DNA of 64,000 nt, taken from the NCBI GenBank assembly GCA_003254925.1, contig QANZ01053619.1, positions 49,837-113,836 of the forward strand, in the 5' to 3' direction. This stretch comes from Chamaecrista fasciculata (Eukaryota; Streptophyta; Magnoliopsida; Fabales; Fabaceae). The notes under the pieces are model-generated. The model was not told the DNA's origin. It did no database searches and was given only the letters and a program-made list of their open reading frames with translations. The translations under genes were made by a program, and so were the position numbers. Of this stretch, positions 1-12,271 are shown in pieces (position 1 is the first letter of the stretch; each line of letters starts with the position of its first letter).

Positions 1-274
1 CCTTTTTTTCTTTTGTCGAATCGTAACGGAATTGAGGTGGTCATGAATCTCGTGCCAACATCAAGTACAATTCCCTTGCCTTGCATGTGAATAACCATAA
101 ATAGATTTGTAAGTATTCACTAAAAATTTCGTGTTTTACTAACAAAGCAAACATTTAAAGATATAAAAGCATTCTTGATGTTCTCAAATTATGTGGTAGT
201 TTTGAGTGTACCTCTATTTTTTTTATATTTGATTTACGGTCAAAGTATACTTTTACTCTTATAATTATTTTTTT

Positions 275-716
275 GGTCAAAGTGCACTTTTGGTCCCATA
301 ACTTTTGTTTAGGTTTCAATTTGGTCCCATCACTTTTTTTGTTGCACTTTTGGTCCCATATCTTTATAAAAAGTTGCAGATTTGGTCCCGTGTCACTTTT
401 GGTCCAATATCTTTTGATCAAGTTGCAGAATTGGTCCCATATCTTTGCAAAAAATTTCACTATCAGTCCCAACTGATAAGAAGATATGAGATCAATTTCG
501 CACTTGACCCAAAGATATGGGACTAATTATGCAACCTGATCAAGATATATAGGACCAATTTTGCAACATGACCCCAAGATATGGGACAAAAAATGCAACA
601 CGGGACCAAATCTGCAATTTTAGAAAAAGATATGGGACCAAAAGTGCAACAAAAAAAATTATAGGACCAAATTGAAACTTTAGTAAAAGTATTGGGACCA
701 AAAGTACACTTTAGCC
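275..716. repeat. Foldback (inverted-repeat) element, copy 1
   Basis: The left half carries repeated phrases such as CACTTTTGGTCCCATA, and the right half carries their reverse complements (TATGGGACCAAAAGTGC). The ends read GGTCAAAGTGCAC and GTACACTTTAGCC, so the whole stretch can fold into a long imperfect hairpin. It has no coding capacity. The open frames across it are by-products of the repeated phrases. Related copies lie at 730-1097 and 54512-54920. Confidence 0.7.
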
Positions 717-729
717 TTATTTTTTTTAT

Positions 730-1097
730 TTTTTGTCTCATTTTTATAAAAAGTTACAGATTTGGTCTTGTGTCACTTTTCGTCCCATATCTTTTGATCA
801 GGTTGCAGAAGTGATCTTATATCTTTGTAAAAAGTTTCACCATCAGTCCGACTTAACCCAAAGATATGAGACTAATTATACATTTGACCCAACGATATAT
901 GACAAATTCTACAATCTGGAAAAAAGATATGAGATCGATTCTACAACCTAATTTAAAGATATATGACCAAAAATGCGACACGAGACCAAATCTGCAACCT
1001 GAGTAAAAGATATGAGATCGAAAGTGTAATAAAAAAGGTTATAGGACTAAATTGAAACCTGAGCAAAATTATGGGACCAAAAATATATTTTAGCCTT
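730..1097. repeat. Foldback element, copy 2, partly degraded
   Basis: This directly follows copy 1 and contains the same phrases in the same order (TTTGGTCTTGTGTCACTTTT on the left, ATGGGACCAAAAATAT on the right). The left arm is shortened, so this looks like a tandem or partial duplicate of the element at 275-716. Confidence 0.6.
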
Positions 1098-1540
1098 GAT
1101 TTAATTATATTTCAAAGTTTAACGTCGTTTCAATTGTATGCTAAAATTAATATTTTTGAAAGTATAATTGACATGTTATATTTGTTAGATGCATAATAAA
1201 AAAAGTCATGATATATATCATAATCAACTAATATAGTACACATTTGCTTCTCAAACATTTCTACATTGTATCAATTGTTTAGTTTTTTAACATTTTATTT
1301 CATATGTGCGAATTGCGATCCATATTTTCTTTCTTTGTCTCTTCTTTTATCTATTTAAAATATATAAAATAATACAAAAAATAAAATGCAGAGGATCCAA
1401 TTATGTGATATATCCATCGTGTGACAAATACGTAAGGCCCAACTTTTTAAAGTTATCTTAAAAGGTCAGGCAAAAAAAAAGTTATCTTAAAAAGGTCAAT
1501 TCATCCTACAATTTATTTATAAGTTAAAATAACTCAAAAT

Positions 1541-2349
1541 CTCATTTTGGTCCTTAATGTTTATTCCAAATTCTATTCTGGTCCATAATAATTTTTTGTT
1601 CAACTTCGGTTTTTAATATTTTTCAATAGTTCCCTTTTGATCCTAATGTTTTTTAATAGGTTATTGGTCCCTAATTACTAAATAAGTCATATATCTCTTG
1701 TTTCAAGTCTGAATGTAATGAAATCGAAACTAATAGTTACTCTTGATGAGTTCTTTCTCTGTCTAATTAGAATTGTCGACAAATGAGGTTAAACCACATA
1801 TGAAATTGGGCCCGAAAGTGGGTCTCTCGTTTCATGAAATTGGTCATATTTCTCTCATTTTAAGTTTGAATATAATCAAAACGAAACTTCGAGTTACTCT
1901 TAACAAGTTATTTCATTATCTAGTTGGGGATGTCGACGAACGAGGTCAAAAAGTATTCTAAAAGAGAGTTTGGTTAAAACACTAATATCAAATTTGAGAG
2001 TATTATTTGACCTCATTTGCTGATGACCTTAACTGAAGAGAAAAAGAACTTATCAAGAATAATCTACAACTTTGATTTTGATGCATTCAGACCAGAGGCT
2101 CACATTCATGCTCGATTAAATCTCGTTGGCTGACGACCCCAACTGATAAGAGAAAGAATTCATCAAGAGAAATTCGTAACGTAAATTTTGTTGCATTCAA
2201 ACTTAAAGCGGAGAGATATGGTCATATTTTGTAATTACTAATTAGGGGTCAAAGCAAAACTATTGGGAAACATTAAAGACTAAAACTAAACAGCAAAAAT
2301 ATTAAGGATCAAAATAGAATTTGAGGCAAACATTAGAGACCAAAATGAG
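1541..2349. repeat. Foldback element, about 0.8 kb
   Basis: The ends are complementary: CTCATTTTGGTC at the left and GACCAAAATGAG at the right. Inside them are matching arms about Rho-like phrases GAGTTCTTTCTCTGTCTAATT on one side and their complements on the other, separated by GTCGAC-containing segments. Degenerate relatives are recognisable at about 11120-11540 and 53820-54310. It is non-coding and most likely a MITE-type or foldback transposon derivative. Confidence 0.6.
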
Positions 2350-3157
2350 GTTATGCCATTTGAAATATATAAGATTTCTTTGAATTATGAAAGATTGTTA
2401 CAATGTTTTTTAATTTATGTAAAGAGTCTTATGTTAAAATTTGTATCTAATTTTTTAGCTTTCTATTTTTTAATAAAAAATGCTATAAATTATAAATTTA
2501 AGTCAATGTCAAATATAATAAAAATAAAAATTAAAAATTAACCAAAATTTTCTTACACAAAAATAGTTAGTTGATTATTCTTTACTTATCATAATTTAAG
2601 AGTTTCTTAATTCTTTGTACAAAAAATCTTTAAAAATTATGCATTTTAAATTTTTAACCAAATTTATAAGATGAATCAATCAGGTCAGGATTATTATATT
2701 ATATTAAATTATCGAGTATATTCCTTGTAATTGTAGCATCAACAAGGCCACACACACAGACGTCCACATATGTGGCTTGTGCTCTGTATTTAATTTGGCG
2801 AAGGATAATGTTTGATACAGCAAACACAAGATGCTGTATAACACGTATTTGTCTTTTTTCATATTCGCTTTCAGTTTCATTTCTCTGAATCTCTAATGGC
2901 TAATGCTAATAGGCACTATGCTATCGCTTTCCCTCTAAAATATACCAAAATGGTTCCCATCACAACTCTGAAGTCTGAATTCTGAATTCTTCTTCAACCA
3001 CCACATTTTCCCTTTACAAATAATACCATTTTTGCTCTATCAGGTAATGCCAAATTAAGCTCAATATAACTCATTCACTCCCTCAAGCTCTCATTTTTCT
3101 TCAACCCCATTTCTTAACACTTTTGATTCCTTCTATTTGTAGCCTCCGCCTTGCAAA
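2350..3157 (+). promoter_or_regulatory. HDS upstream region (promoter and leader)
   Basis: No gene lies between the foldback element ending at 2349 and the HDS leader. A 12-bp perfect palindrome CCACATATGTGG sits at 2764-2775 and has an E-box-like CATATG core. CT-rich leader sequence of the type found in plant 5' UTRs runs from about 2930 to 3160. The exact transcription start cannot be placed. The palindrome is seen directly; its regulatory role is inference, based on its location upstream of a light- and plastid-linked pathway gene. Confidence 0.35.
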
Positions 3158-3727
3158 TTTTCCAGGATTTTTGGGTAGGTAATTTGTTTACCGATGCTTT
3201 CACTCTCTGCTTTTTTTTTTTTTTTTTTTTTTTNTTTTTTTTTGGTTTTCAACAATGTTTTTGCTGGTTTCTGAGTTGAAATTAGCAGTTTGACTGAAAG
3301 TTTAGTTCTTAATATGGGGGTTGGTTGAATTTGAAATTCTAAGCTCTAAATTAACTGAAAGTTTAGTTCTTGACATATGTACAAATTGGGTTTTATATTT
3401 ATCGTTGACAATTATTGTAGGTAGTTATTGTTGCTAATTGCTAATCAATTTTTCCAGGATTTTTGGGTAGGGAATTTGTTTACTGATGCTTTCTCTCTCT
3501 CTTTTCAACAACGTTTTTCTGGCTTTTGGGTTGAAATTAGCAGTAAGAAAGTGTGAATTTTGGGATGTGGGATGGTTGAGCTTGAAATTCTAAGCTCTAA
3601 ATTAACTGAAAGTTTTGTTCTTGAGTTTAAGTGTTGTAAGTAGTGATTGCGGCTAAGTGCTAACTATTTCATTTATTTGGATTGAATTGTTTGATTAAGG
3701 TAAAGTGTTGTTGAGCCTGGAAAAAAA
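3158..3727 (+). repeat. Tandem duplication of about 292 bp in the HDS 5' UTR/intron
   Basis: TTTTCCAGGATTTTTGGGTAG occurs at 3158 and again at 3450, and both are followed by near-identical sequence (TTGTTTAC, ATGCTTTC, TTGAAATTAGCAGT, CTAAGCTCTAAATTAACTG). Copy 1 continues GGGTAG|GTAATTTG, a possible 5' UTR splice donor. In copy 2 the same position reads GGGTAGGGAATTTG and has lost the GT. A poly-T run with one N (3212-3242) lies in copy 1. A likely acceptor (TTGTTGAG|CC) lies just before the HDS ATG. Confidence 0.7.
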
Positions 3728-6700
3728 ATGGCTAGTGGAGCTGTTCCGGCTTCATTTTCTGCTCTCAAGAGTAGGGATTCGAGTTTGGGATTTGCGAAAA
3801 GTATGGATTTTGTGAGAGTTTCTGATTTGAAGAGAACAAAGTCAGGAAGGACCAAGAAGATTTCAGTGATAAGAAACTCAACAGGTCCTGGCCGGGATAT
3901 CGCCGAGCTTCAACCGGCATCAGAAGGAAGCCCTCTTTTAGGTATATTTTCTATAGCAAACATACAACTTGGTCCCTGAAAGATACACGGGCTGATAACT
4001 CAATTCCTGAAAGTCTAGATTACTCACTTTAGTCCTTGAAAGTCATGGAGATAATACAGTTTAGTCCCTTAATCCTATTTTATTGGGACTAAATTGTCGG
4101 GACAAAATAACTAAAATATATTGATTTCATGACTTTTAGGGGTCAAAGAATGTAAATTAGACTTTCAAAAATTGAGTTGTTAGCTTGTGTATTTTTAATG
4201 ACCAATTTATATGTTTACTCTAATTTCTGTTATGGTTTTCTCTTGTCCTCAGTGATGGTAAACAGATAATTTCATGCATGTCTGGTTCTATTGCTTTCCC
4301 TGGAAATGTGGTTACAAATATATAAATGTTGTTCTTAAATTTTATTATTGATGCATAATCTTTAAAATATAGCAGAAGCATGAATCTAGTTCAAAACTGT
4401 CATATATACTAGAAAAAGAATTTGCATAATCATACATAGCTGTAGAGCAAAAACATTACTAATAATACCTGGTACATGCGTAATCCTGTTTTATTTGGAG
4501 GGACTGCCAGATTCTGGTTCGTCATTTTCGTCATTTTAGATTAACATGTTAGAGTATCATCAAGTAAACATTAATGCAGCTACATCACACTGACAATCAA
4601 AATTATTTATTTAATCTAAAATAAACTGACTGTGTATTTTTAGACACTGAAAAATCACATTTCTATGAAACAATATTCTGAACTTTCATCCAAAAAGTTT
4701 TCGAAGCACCTATTACACAACAGCTTTTGAATGACGCTACATTCCTTGCATGTAGTTGACACTTGACAGTACTGTATCATTCAAACATTGGCTTTAAAAA
4801 TGGAAAAATCAGCTGAACTTAAAGTTTATTGGAGCAAAATCGTTGAAGAAGATCATAATTGCTGAAAGAGTTTCGGATATATATATCAGAAGTAAAACAA
4901 GGAATGAGTTGAATGACTATTAAACGTTAGATCCGCCAACAATTTGACCCACTCAGACATTCAATGAGAATCACAGCTTTCAAAACAAAATATGAAGGAG
5001 ACAAATTGTGAAAGAAATTCTGTATTTCCAGAATGAACAATTGAAATCAAGTAATCAGTTAAGTGATTATGGCTATAAGAAATCTATTCAGATGATTATG
5101 AATCCTCTACAGTTGCAAACTGATTTCTGGCTTTCTGTGAAGCTTAATTGCTCTTTGCTTCAAGTCACTTACTTTATTGTTTTAAACACCTCGGTAGTTA
5201 TTTCAACCTCAATTGAACTTTGTCTGAACAGCTCATATTGTCTCTCAACTTACTCATTTTTCTGATCTCACCTGATGCATGGATGATAATTTGGATGTAG
5301 TTCCTAGGCAAAAGTACAGCGAATCAACACACAAAACTGTCCGGAGGAAAACAAGGACGGTGATGGTTGGTAACGTGGCAATTGGTAGCGAGCACCCTAT
5401 AAGAATTCAGACAATGACAACCAATGACACCAAGGATGTTGCCGGAACAGTTGAAGAGGTTACCCAACTTCTCTTCTTCAATGCGTTTACTGTCATCTCT
5501 CTTTCTTCCCTTTCTGTTTTTCTCTAAAAAAATGAAGATTAGATTGATGAAAGTATAATTTAATATATTTATCGGCAATCTATGGCTAGGTGATGAGAAT
5601 TGCAGACAAGGGAGCTGAAATTGTTCGGATAACAGTTCAGGGGAAGAAAGAAGCGGACGCATGCTACGAGATTAAGAACTCCCTTGTGCAGAAAAAGTAA
5701 GTATGGACTAATGTAGAATGTATTGGACCTTGTTTGTTATAATTATCTCTTATTATGCACATGCTTAATTGTACCTTTAATTCCTTATCGGTTTTTGTTC
5801 AGCTACAACGTACCTTTGGTGGCTGATATTCATTTTGCCCCATCTGTTGCTTTACGAGTTGCTGAATGCTTCGAGAAGATTCGTGTCAACCCTGGAAATT
5901 TTGGTTGACATCTCTTTCTTCATAGATAGTCTTGTTTTGTTTTGTTTTTTATTTAAATCTTGATCGATATTCTGAATCTAAGATGGTGGTCTCCTCAGCT
6001 GATAGACGGGCTCAATTTGAGATACTGGAGTACACGGATGATGACTATCAGAAAGAACTTGAGCATATTGAACAGGTGAAGCTACACGTCTATTATTTTC
6101 AATCTCCAATTCTTTGGGAAGTGTATGCTTCTTTAAATTTTGAATTTTCAGTTATTCACCTATTTCTACTTTTAACTGTCAGGTTTTCACACCATTGGTT
6201 GAGAAGTGTAAGAAATATGGGAGAGCAATGCGGATTGGAACAAACCATGGCAGTCTCTCGGATCGTATAATGAGTTACTACGGAGATTCTCCAAGAGGAA
6301 TGGTGAGGAATAAGCAGTTCTTTCCCCTCTTAATTTCATAAAGTTGAACAAACTTGTCCATCTTCGTATGCATTCATTGGACAGGTTGAATCTGCTTTTG
6401 AATTTGCAAGGATTTGCCGAAAGTTGGACTACCACAACTTTGTGTTTTCTATGAAAGCAAGCAACCCGGTTGTGATGGTTCAGGCCTACCGATTACTTGT
6501 AGCTGAAATGTATGTTCAAGGCTGGGATTATCCATTACACTTGGGAGTTACTGAAGCCGGAGAAGGCGAGGATGGGCGTATGAAGTCTGCAATTGGCATT
6601 GGAACTCTTCTTCAGGTATGCATATATGAAATTGCACCATAAATGGATATTCATATGGATAAACCAATAAAGACATCTCATTCACAAGCCTTGTCATAAA

Positions 6701-9700
6701 ATGTAAATGCAGGATGGTTTGGGTGATACAATTCGGGTTTCTCTCACAGAACCACCGGAAGAGGAGATAGATCCTTGCAAAAGATTGGCCAACCTTGGTA
6801 AGAGAGCAGCTGAACTTCAGCAAGGGGTGGTATGTCTCCATATACTGATTTTGTTGTACATTTCGGCAAGGGCTTCAAAAAGCCGAAGCCTGGCTCGTAT
6901 TTGTTCGGACTTTTCTATAAAACATGCCTTTAGTCGGGTTTTTATTTTTGAGCTCACGTTTACTTTTTATCAGGTCTATCTAATTGGACTGAGCAGGTTT
7001 TGAGGCCCATGATCTGGTCTATTATTGAGTTATCTAAATTTTGAAACTCTTGAATGTTGTTAGGAATCAGATTTGATTATGTAAATCAGGACATTTTTGT
7101 AGCAAGTTGGGCATGATTAAAATTATGATGTATGAGTTTTTATGTTATAGAATATTTTTGTAGCAAGTTGGGCATGATTAAAATCTATGCTCCAACTTGA
7201 GGGGGAGTGTTAGGAATCAGATTTGATTATGTAAATCAATCTGAATTAAAGTGTTGACCCTAGAGATTAGCCTAAATATCAGCCTAGATGTTAGAGATTT
7301 TAGAATCAATTGTATTAATTATATTTCCTAGAATAGACTATCTACTCTTGTATAAATAGCCAGGACATTCAGAAATATATAACACAATCAAGAAAAGTGT
7401 TTCTCACATCCTACTCTCTCATTCTATATTTTTATATTTTACTAAAAATCAACAAATGTTAATGAACTTTAATGGCACTACTTCTATCAGGCACCTTTTG
7501 AAGAAAAACACAGACACTATTTTGACTTCCAGCGCCGATCTGGTCAATTACCTTTGCAGAAAGAGGTCAGATTATAAACTTGGTAGATTTTTTTACTTTG
7601 TTCTCAAGCACCACTAACAATTTTTTGACAGATAATTAACTTTTCTTCTTAATACAGGGTGAGGAGGTGGATTACAGAAATGTCCTACACCGGGATGGTT
7701 CAGTTCTCATGTCAGTCTCCTCAGATCAGTTGAAGGTAACATTTCACATTTGTGTGTTAATCTTATTCTTGTTTAATTTATTTAATTATTTTCATGAGGT
7801 AACAAGGGAAATAAGCATGCCATGTGTGATCCTGAAAGTTTCTTTTTCTTCTCTTTTTCCTGATTCATGTAGGCGCCTGAGCTCCTCTACAAGTCACTTG
7901 CAGCCAAACTCATAATCGGTATGCCATTTAAGGTAATTTCTTTTACTCTATTTTATTAGATGAATATGTTGTGTGAACTCTTGTGGATTTACATGAGAAG
8001 TTATTGACATAATTGGCTCTATATATTTAGGATCTGGCAACAGTAGATTCAATCTTATTGCGGGAACTTCCTCCTGTAGATGACGCCAATGCTGTAAGTA
8101 CCTTCACCTAGGCAACATGAGCACATGATCTCTAGTTAGAAGCAATTTCTGGTTCTGCTTTATTTTCTTCAAAATTACTACTGCATTCTCAGTATATTCT
8201 GGAATTGATCCTTCTTTATTTTTTTGTTATCAGCGGCTAGCTCTAAAAAGATTGATCGATATAAGTATGGGGGTTATAACTCCTTTGTCCGAGCAACTAA
8301 CAAAGCCATTACCAAATGCCATTGTTCTGGTTAGCCTAAAGGAACTATCTACTGGTGCTTACAAGCTTTTGCCAGAAGGTGCCACTCAACCTGAGATTTT
8401 TGTTTAGATTTAATCTCTATTACAGAGAAAACCCTAGAGACTTCATAAAAAAATCACAAATATTTCCCTTTATGTGATATAAAATTTTGGTTAAAATACA
8501 TAAAACTCCCCTGAACTTTAGTCACTTTGCAAAGAACCTCTTAAACTTTAAAAAGTGACAAAATATTCCTTGACCTTTTGATTTTATGCAAATAACCGCT
8601 TTTAGGTGATTTTTTGCACAATGATTAAAGTCTAGAGAATTTTGTGTATTTGAGCCTAAATCTTTAAAATTAGAGAGTATGTGACTTTACAATAACATCT
8701 TTTCTCTGCTCACTTCAAAATAGTCTGATAAAGTGTCGATTGATGAATTGTTAGGCACACGGTTGGCTGTGTCAGTACGTGGTGATGAGCCTTATGAAGA
8801 ACTAGAAATCCTCAAAAGTGTCGACGTTATTATGGTTCTCCATGATCTACCTTATACTGAGGACAAAGTTAGCAGGGTGCATGCAGCTAGGAGGTCAGAA
8901 TGTTTCTGTTGATAATTCTTCAAACTTCATATTTACTGGTATTAAAATTTGTCTAATCCTAAATTTTGTGTTGGTATCAGGCTATTTGAATTCCTATCGG
9001 AAAATTCTTTGAACTTCCCGGTTATTCACCACATTCAGTTTCCAAATGGAATTCATAGGTATATTTAGTTTCCTGTATTTTTTGGTAGGAAACTTCATAA
9101 AAGGCTAAAATGCATAAAAAAAGAAAAAACCTAAACTTTAGTTGAAGGAAGTCTTTTGCACAAAATCAAAAGTTCAGGAGAATTTTTTGCACAATAACTA
9201 AAGTTTAGAGGGTTTATGCATGTTAACCTTAGAAAAAAAAACAATGCAATCATGACAACACCTACTTTGTTGTTGTTGCACTCACAGGGATGACTTGGTG
9301 ATTGGTGCCGGTGCTAATGCCGGAGCGCTTCTAGTTGACGGGCTTGGAGATGGTGTTCTTTTGGAAGCCCCAGATAAGGATTTTGATTTCCTTAGGAACA
9401 CATCTTTCAACTTGCTTCAAGGCTGCAGGATGAGAAATACAAAGACAGTATGTAGTTTGTTAACCACAGCCACAAGGAAGACATAAACAATATATCACTC
9501 AATCTTCTTTATATTTATATGCCTAACTTGTATTGCAGGAGTATGTGTCGTGCCCATCCTGTGGTAGAACTTTGTTTGATCTTCAAGAAATCAGTGCACA
9601 GATAAGGGAGAAGACGTCTCACTTGCCCGGTGTATCGGTAATCACTTAATCCTTTGTTCTGTGACTCACAAAACTTTCATATAATGTGAAATCAAATCAC

Positions 9701-10661
9701 TATTGGTTTTCATGGAGACATTCTTGCTGAGAGGATTAGTCTTTACTTAGACCGTATAATAGATTGGTGAAAGATATCTTGTGATCATACAAAAATACAT
9801 AAATTTACTGTTGATTTTTTACTTTCTACAATAATTATTCGGTGTTGTATTAGATCGCGATCATGGGTTGCATTGTAAATGGACCGGGAGAAATGGCGGA
9901 TGCAGACTTTGGGTATGTGGGAGGTGCTCCTGGAAAGATTGATCTTTATGTTGGGAAGGTGAGGAATATGCATTCTTTTAGAGAAAACCTACTATTTGGT
10001 CTTTGAATTTACACGAGTCAATTAATCAGTCTCTGAATAATCAAAATATACAATTTGATTAATGAAATATTTCAATTGTCAACTATTTGGTCCTTAGTGA
10101 CGATTTAGTCCTCGAATTTGAACTAGTTTGATACTTTTTGGTCCCTGAATTTGTACTAAATTAATACTATTTAATCCTTGAATTTGAACTAATTTTATAT
10201 TTTTTGTCCCTGAATTTGTACTAAATTAATATTATTTGGTCCTTAAATTTGAACTAATTTTATACTTTTTGGTCCCTAAATTTGTATTAAATTTACACTA
10301 TTTGGTCCAGGAATTTATACTCAATTAGTACTTTTTTGGTTCCTGAATTTGACTTAGGAACCAAATAATTGTCAATTGCAATAATTCAGGAATTGAGTAG
10401 TTAAGGAATTGATTAATTGACTCGATGTAAATTTAGGGAGCAAATAGTAGGTTTTCTCTATTGTTTTATGTAGATTGAAACTGAAACTAACAAAGCTCTC
10501 ATCAGTTTATGCTCCAACATATGACATGATAATCATGAATCTGCAATCATTTTTTGCAGACTGTGGTGAAGCGTGCAATTGCAATGGAGCATGCAACCGA
10601 TGCGTTAATCGAGCTGATTAAAGAGCATGGACGTTGGGTGGAGCCTCCTGCAGATGAGTAA
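3728..10661 (+). CDS. HDS: 4-hydroxy-3-methylbut-2-enyl diphosphate synthase, chloroplastic (HDS/IspG)
   Basis: HDS converts methylerythritol cyclodiphosphate to hydroxymethylbutenyl diphosphate in the plastidial MEP pathway, using a [4Fe-4S] cluster. I assign 19 exons by GT-AG sites and homology: 3728-3941, 5301-5458, 5590-5696, 5803-5903, 5999-6075, 6183-6302, 6385-6615, 6713-6826, 7491-7565, 7658-7735, 7873-7932, 8031-8093, 8234-8378, 8755-8893, 8981-9058, 9288-9447, 9539-9637, 9854-9958 and 10560-10661. They join in frame to 741 codons plus stop, the length of the Arabidopsis enzyme as I know it. The N-terminus is a Ser/Lys-rich transit peptide ending near ASEGSPLL. The body has the plant-type long insert between the TIM-barrel and the C-terminal iron-sulfur domain. 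Cluster ligands are Cys645 and Cys648 ([10 protein letters not shown]) and Cys679 ([10 protein letters not shown]), with the conserved Glu at 686. No frame breaks are seen. Several introns contain transposon relics, listed separately. Only the 5' UTR structure is uncertain. Confidence 0.97.
3958..4216. repeat. Foldback/MITE-like element in HDS intron 1
   Basis: The left end AAACATACAACTTGGTCC and right end GGTCATTAAAA...-type arm (plus-strand GACCAATTTATATGTTT) are complementary with a few mismatches. The arms include matching CTCAATT...GAAAGTCTA segments. It lies just inside the first intron, starting 17 bases after the donor. Confidence 0.55.
7058..7454 (+). mobile_element. Internally deleted LTR retrotransposon in HDS intron 8
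   Basis: A 247-bp LTR (7208-7454) starts TGTTAGGAATCAG and ends AAATCAACA. It has a TATA-box-like TATAAATAGC at 7351 and is preceded by a purine tract GAGGGGGAG, as at a 3' LTR polypurine site. The first 31 bases of the same LTR occur again at 7058-7088, followed by a short internal remnant with a duplicated 30-bp segment. Five-base target duplications AATGT flank the whole element (7053-7057 and 7455-7459). It is a non-coding, copia-like relic in the same orientation as the gene. Confidence 0.85.
8489..8657. repeat. Foldback MITE-like element in HDS intron 13
   Basis: The left arm GGTTAAAATACATAAAACTC and the right arm ending TTTGTGTATTTGAGCC are imperfect complements, with CTGAACTTTAGTCA matched by TGATTAAAGTCTAG. 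Another member of the family lies in intron 15. Confidence 0.5.
9102..9230. repeat. Foldback MITE-like element in HDS intron 15
   Basis: The left end AGGCTAAAATGCATAAA and right end GGTTTATGCATGTTAACCTT are complementary. The inner arms CTAAACTTTAGTTG and ACTAAAGTTTAG also pair. This is the same family as the intron 13 element, but shorter. Confidence 0.55.
9981..10458. mobile_element. 478-bp MITE-like element in HDS intron 18
   Basis: It has perfect 18-bp terminal inverted repeats: GAGAAAACCTACTATTTG at 9981-9998 and its exact complement at 10441-10458. Both ends are bordered by TA. The interior is made of roughly 60-bp tandem phrases alternating TTTGGTCCTTGAATTTG and TTTGGTCCCTGAATTTG, with a complementary arm near the right end (AATTGACTCGATGTAAATTT). 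No open frame is present. Confidence 0.75.
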
Positions 10662-12271
10662 AATTAACCACTGGACCTCTTTGTATATATAATTTCACAC
10701 AAGGCAAAATAAAAATATTGGAGAAAATTAAAATAACAACAAAGAATCTAAGATTGACTCACTGTTGGATCGACTGCAAGATCGGTGTGATTATTTATTT
10801 CCTTGTCTTATTTGATATTCATAGTTGGCTATGTACAAGGCAAGTCATCCCAGGGAGATATCTTAGTATGTTTGGATTGGGGATTAAGAAAAAAAAAAAG
10901 AGATGTTTGAGACTTCGCTTTGTTTGAAAAGTTGAACGTTGGAGGAGAAGAGAATGAGGAATTAACTTTTAATACCTCATCCTCTTCCTTCTTTCACAAA
11001 TTCCAAATATCACAAATTAAAGTATTTTAGAAGAGGAGTTGTCTCACAAAGTATTTCAGCAGCATAAGGGAGATATCAGAGGCAGTAGGGAGTTTTTTTT
11101 TGTATTTTCGTTGTCTTCCGGGTGTCAGTATGTGAGACTTAGTCTCGATTAATCTGGATTCGACTTGTATCATGCACTTAGTTATGGAGAGACCAATTTT
11201 TCATAATTTTTTACATTTTAGTCCCAAACTCACTTTCGAGTTCGATATGATCGTATTTTTTTAACAATCCCAACTAGACAGAATCTCGTAGCTGCAAACT
11301 TGTTGTATTTAGACTTTAGAATGAAAAAAAAATATGATTAACTTCGCTTATTTGAACTTTGATCGTGAAAGGAGCGGCCCAATTTTTGGGATTCAATTTA
11401 ATTACTCGTTTGTTGACGATCTCAACTAGATAAAGAAAGTATTCGTCAAAAGTAATACTTAGATTTGACCACATTCAGTAATTTGGGACCAAAATGAAAC
11501 TATTTATGATCAATATGAAACTTCTACAATATTTAGGACTAAGAGAACTTAGGATCATACAAGAGCAATTTGAGTATTCGACCAAACTCAAAGTTAAATA
11601 TTTTTTAGATATTAAGTAGATATATAAATATTGCCTTAGGTCCCAAATGAACATATAATTAGGCTATTTGATAATATTTCTTATATTCAAATTAATTCAA
11701 TATTTTTTTAAGGAAATTAATTTAATATTTTAAATTTATATTAATTAGGTTTAAATATATTTCTTTGCCTTATTCTATATTTATTTTTCATTTTGTAAAA
11801 AAATTAAATATAAATCAAGATTATTTTAATTAATTTCTTTTAGTAGACAAATATTGGATATTAGATGTTCAACTTCAATATACTCAAACAATTTTTTGTT
11901 CCGATAGGTTATATATCCTAATCAAAAGACCAAGGTTATTAAAACCGGACCGGCCATTGAACTGGCCGAAGGAGGGGTTCAAGGTTCAATGGTTCAACTG
12001 GGGTCCAACCGGAGTCGGACCGTTGATAAATAAATAAATTAAAAATAATAAAAAAACCTATATATGATAAAATTTTAATTCAAATATTCATAATTAGGTT
12101 ACAAAATACAATTATAACATTAATATATTAATACAATTTTCATAAATTAACATGAATTAATATAAGGATAATCAATTTTCATAATGTTCAACAATATAAT
12201 ATCATCAAGTGACATTTTATGATCACTTTCTCTATCAAATTTTGGTTCATAATCAACATTCTCTAATATTT
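10662..12271. other. Intergenic: HDS 3' flank and degraded repeats
   Basis: The HDS 3' UTR probably occupies the first 200-300 bases; no clear polyadenylation site can be fixed. From about 11120 to 11540 there is a degraded relative of the foldback element at 1541-2349 (shared phrases CAACTAGACAGAATC, AACTAGATAAAGAAAG and TTTGACCACATTC). The remainder is AT-rich with nothing recognisable until the repeat at 11941. Confidence 0.5.
11941..12022. repeat. CCGG-rich interspersed repeat fragment
   Basis: This is a short GC-rich patch in AT-rich DNA, built of ACCGGACCGGCC, GAACTGGCC, GGTTCAA and CCAACCGGAGTCGGACCG. Strings of this kind recur in many dicot genomes as part of dispersed transposon-derived repeats. 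The family cannot be determined here. Confidence 0.4.
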
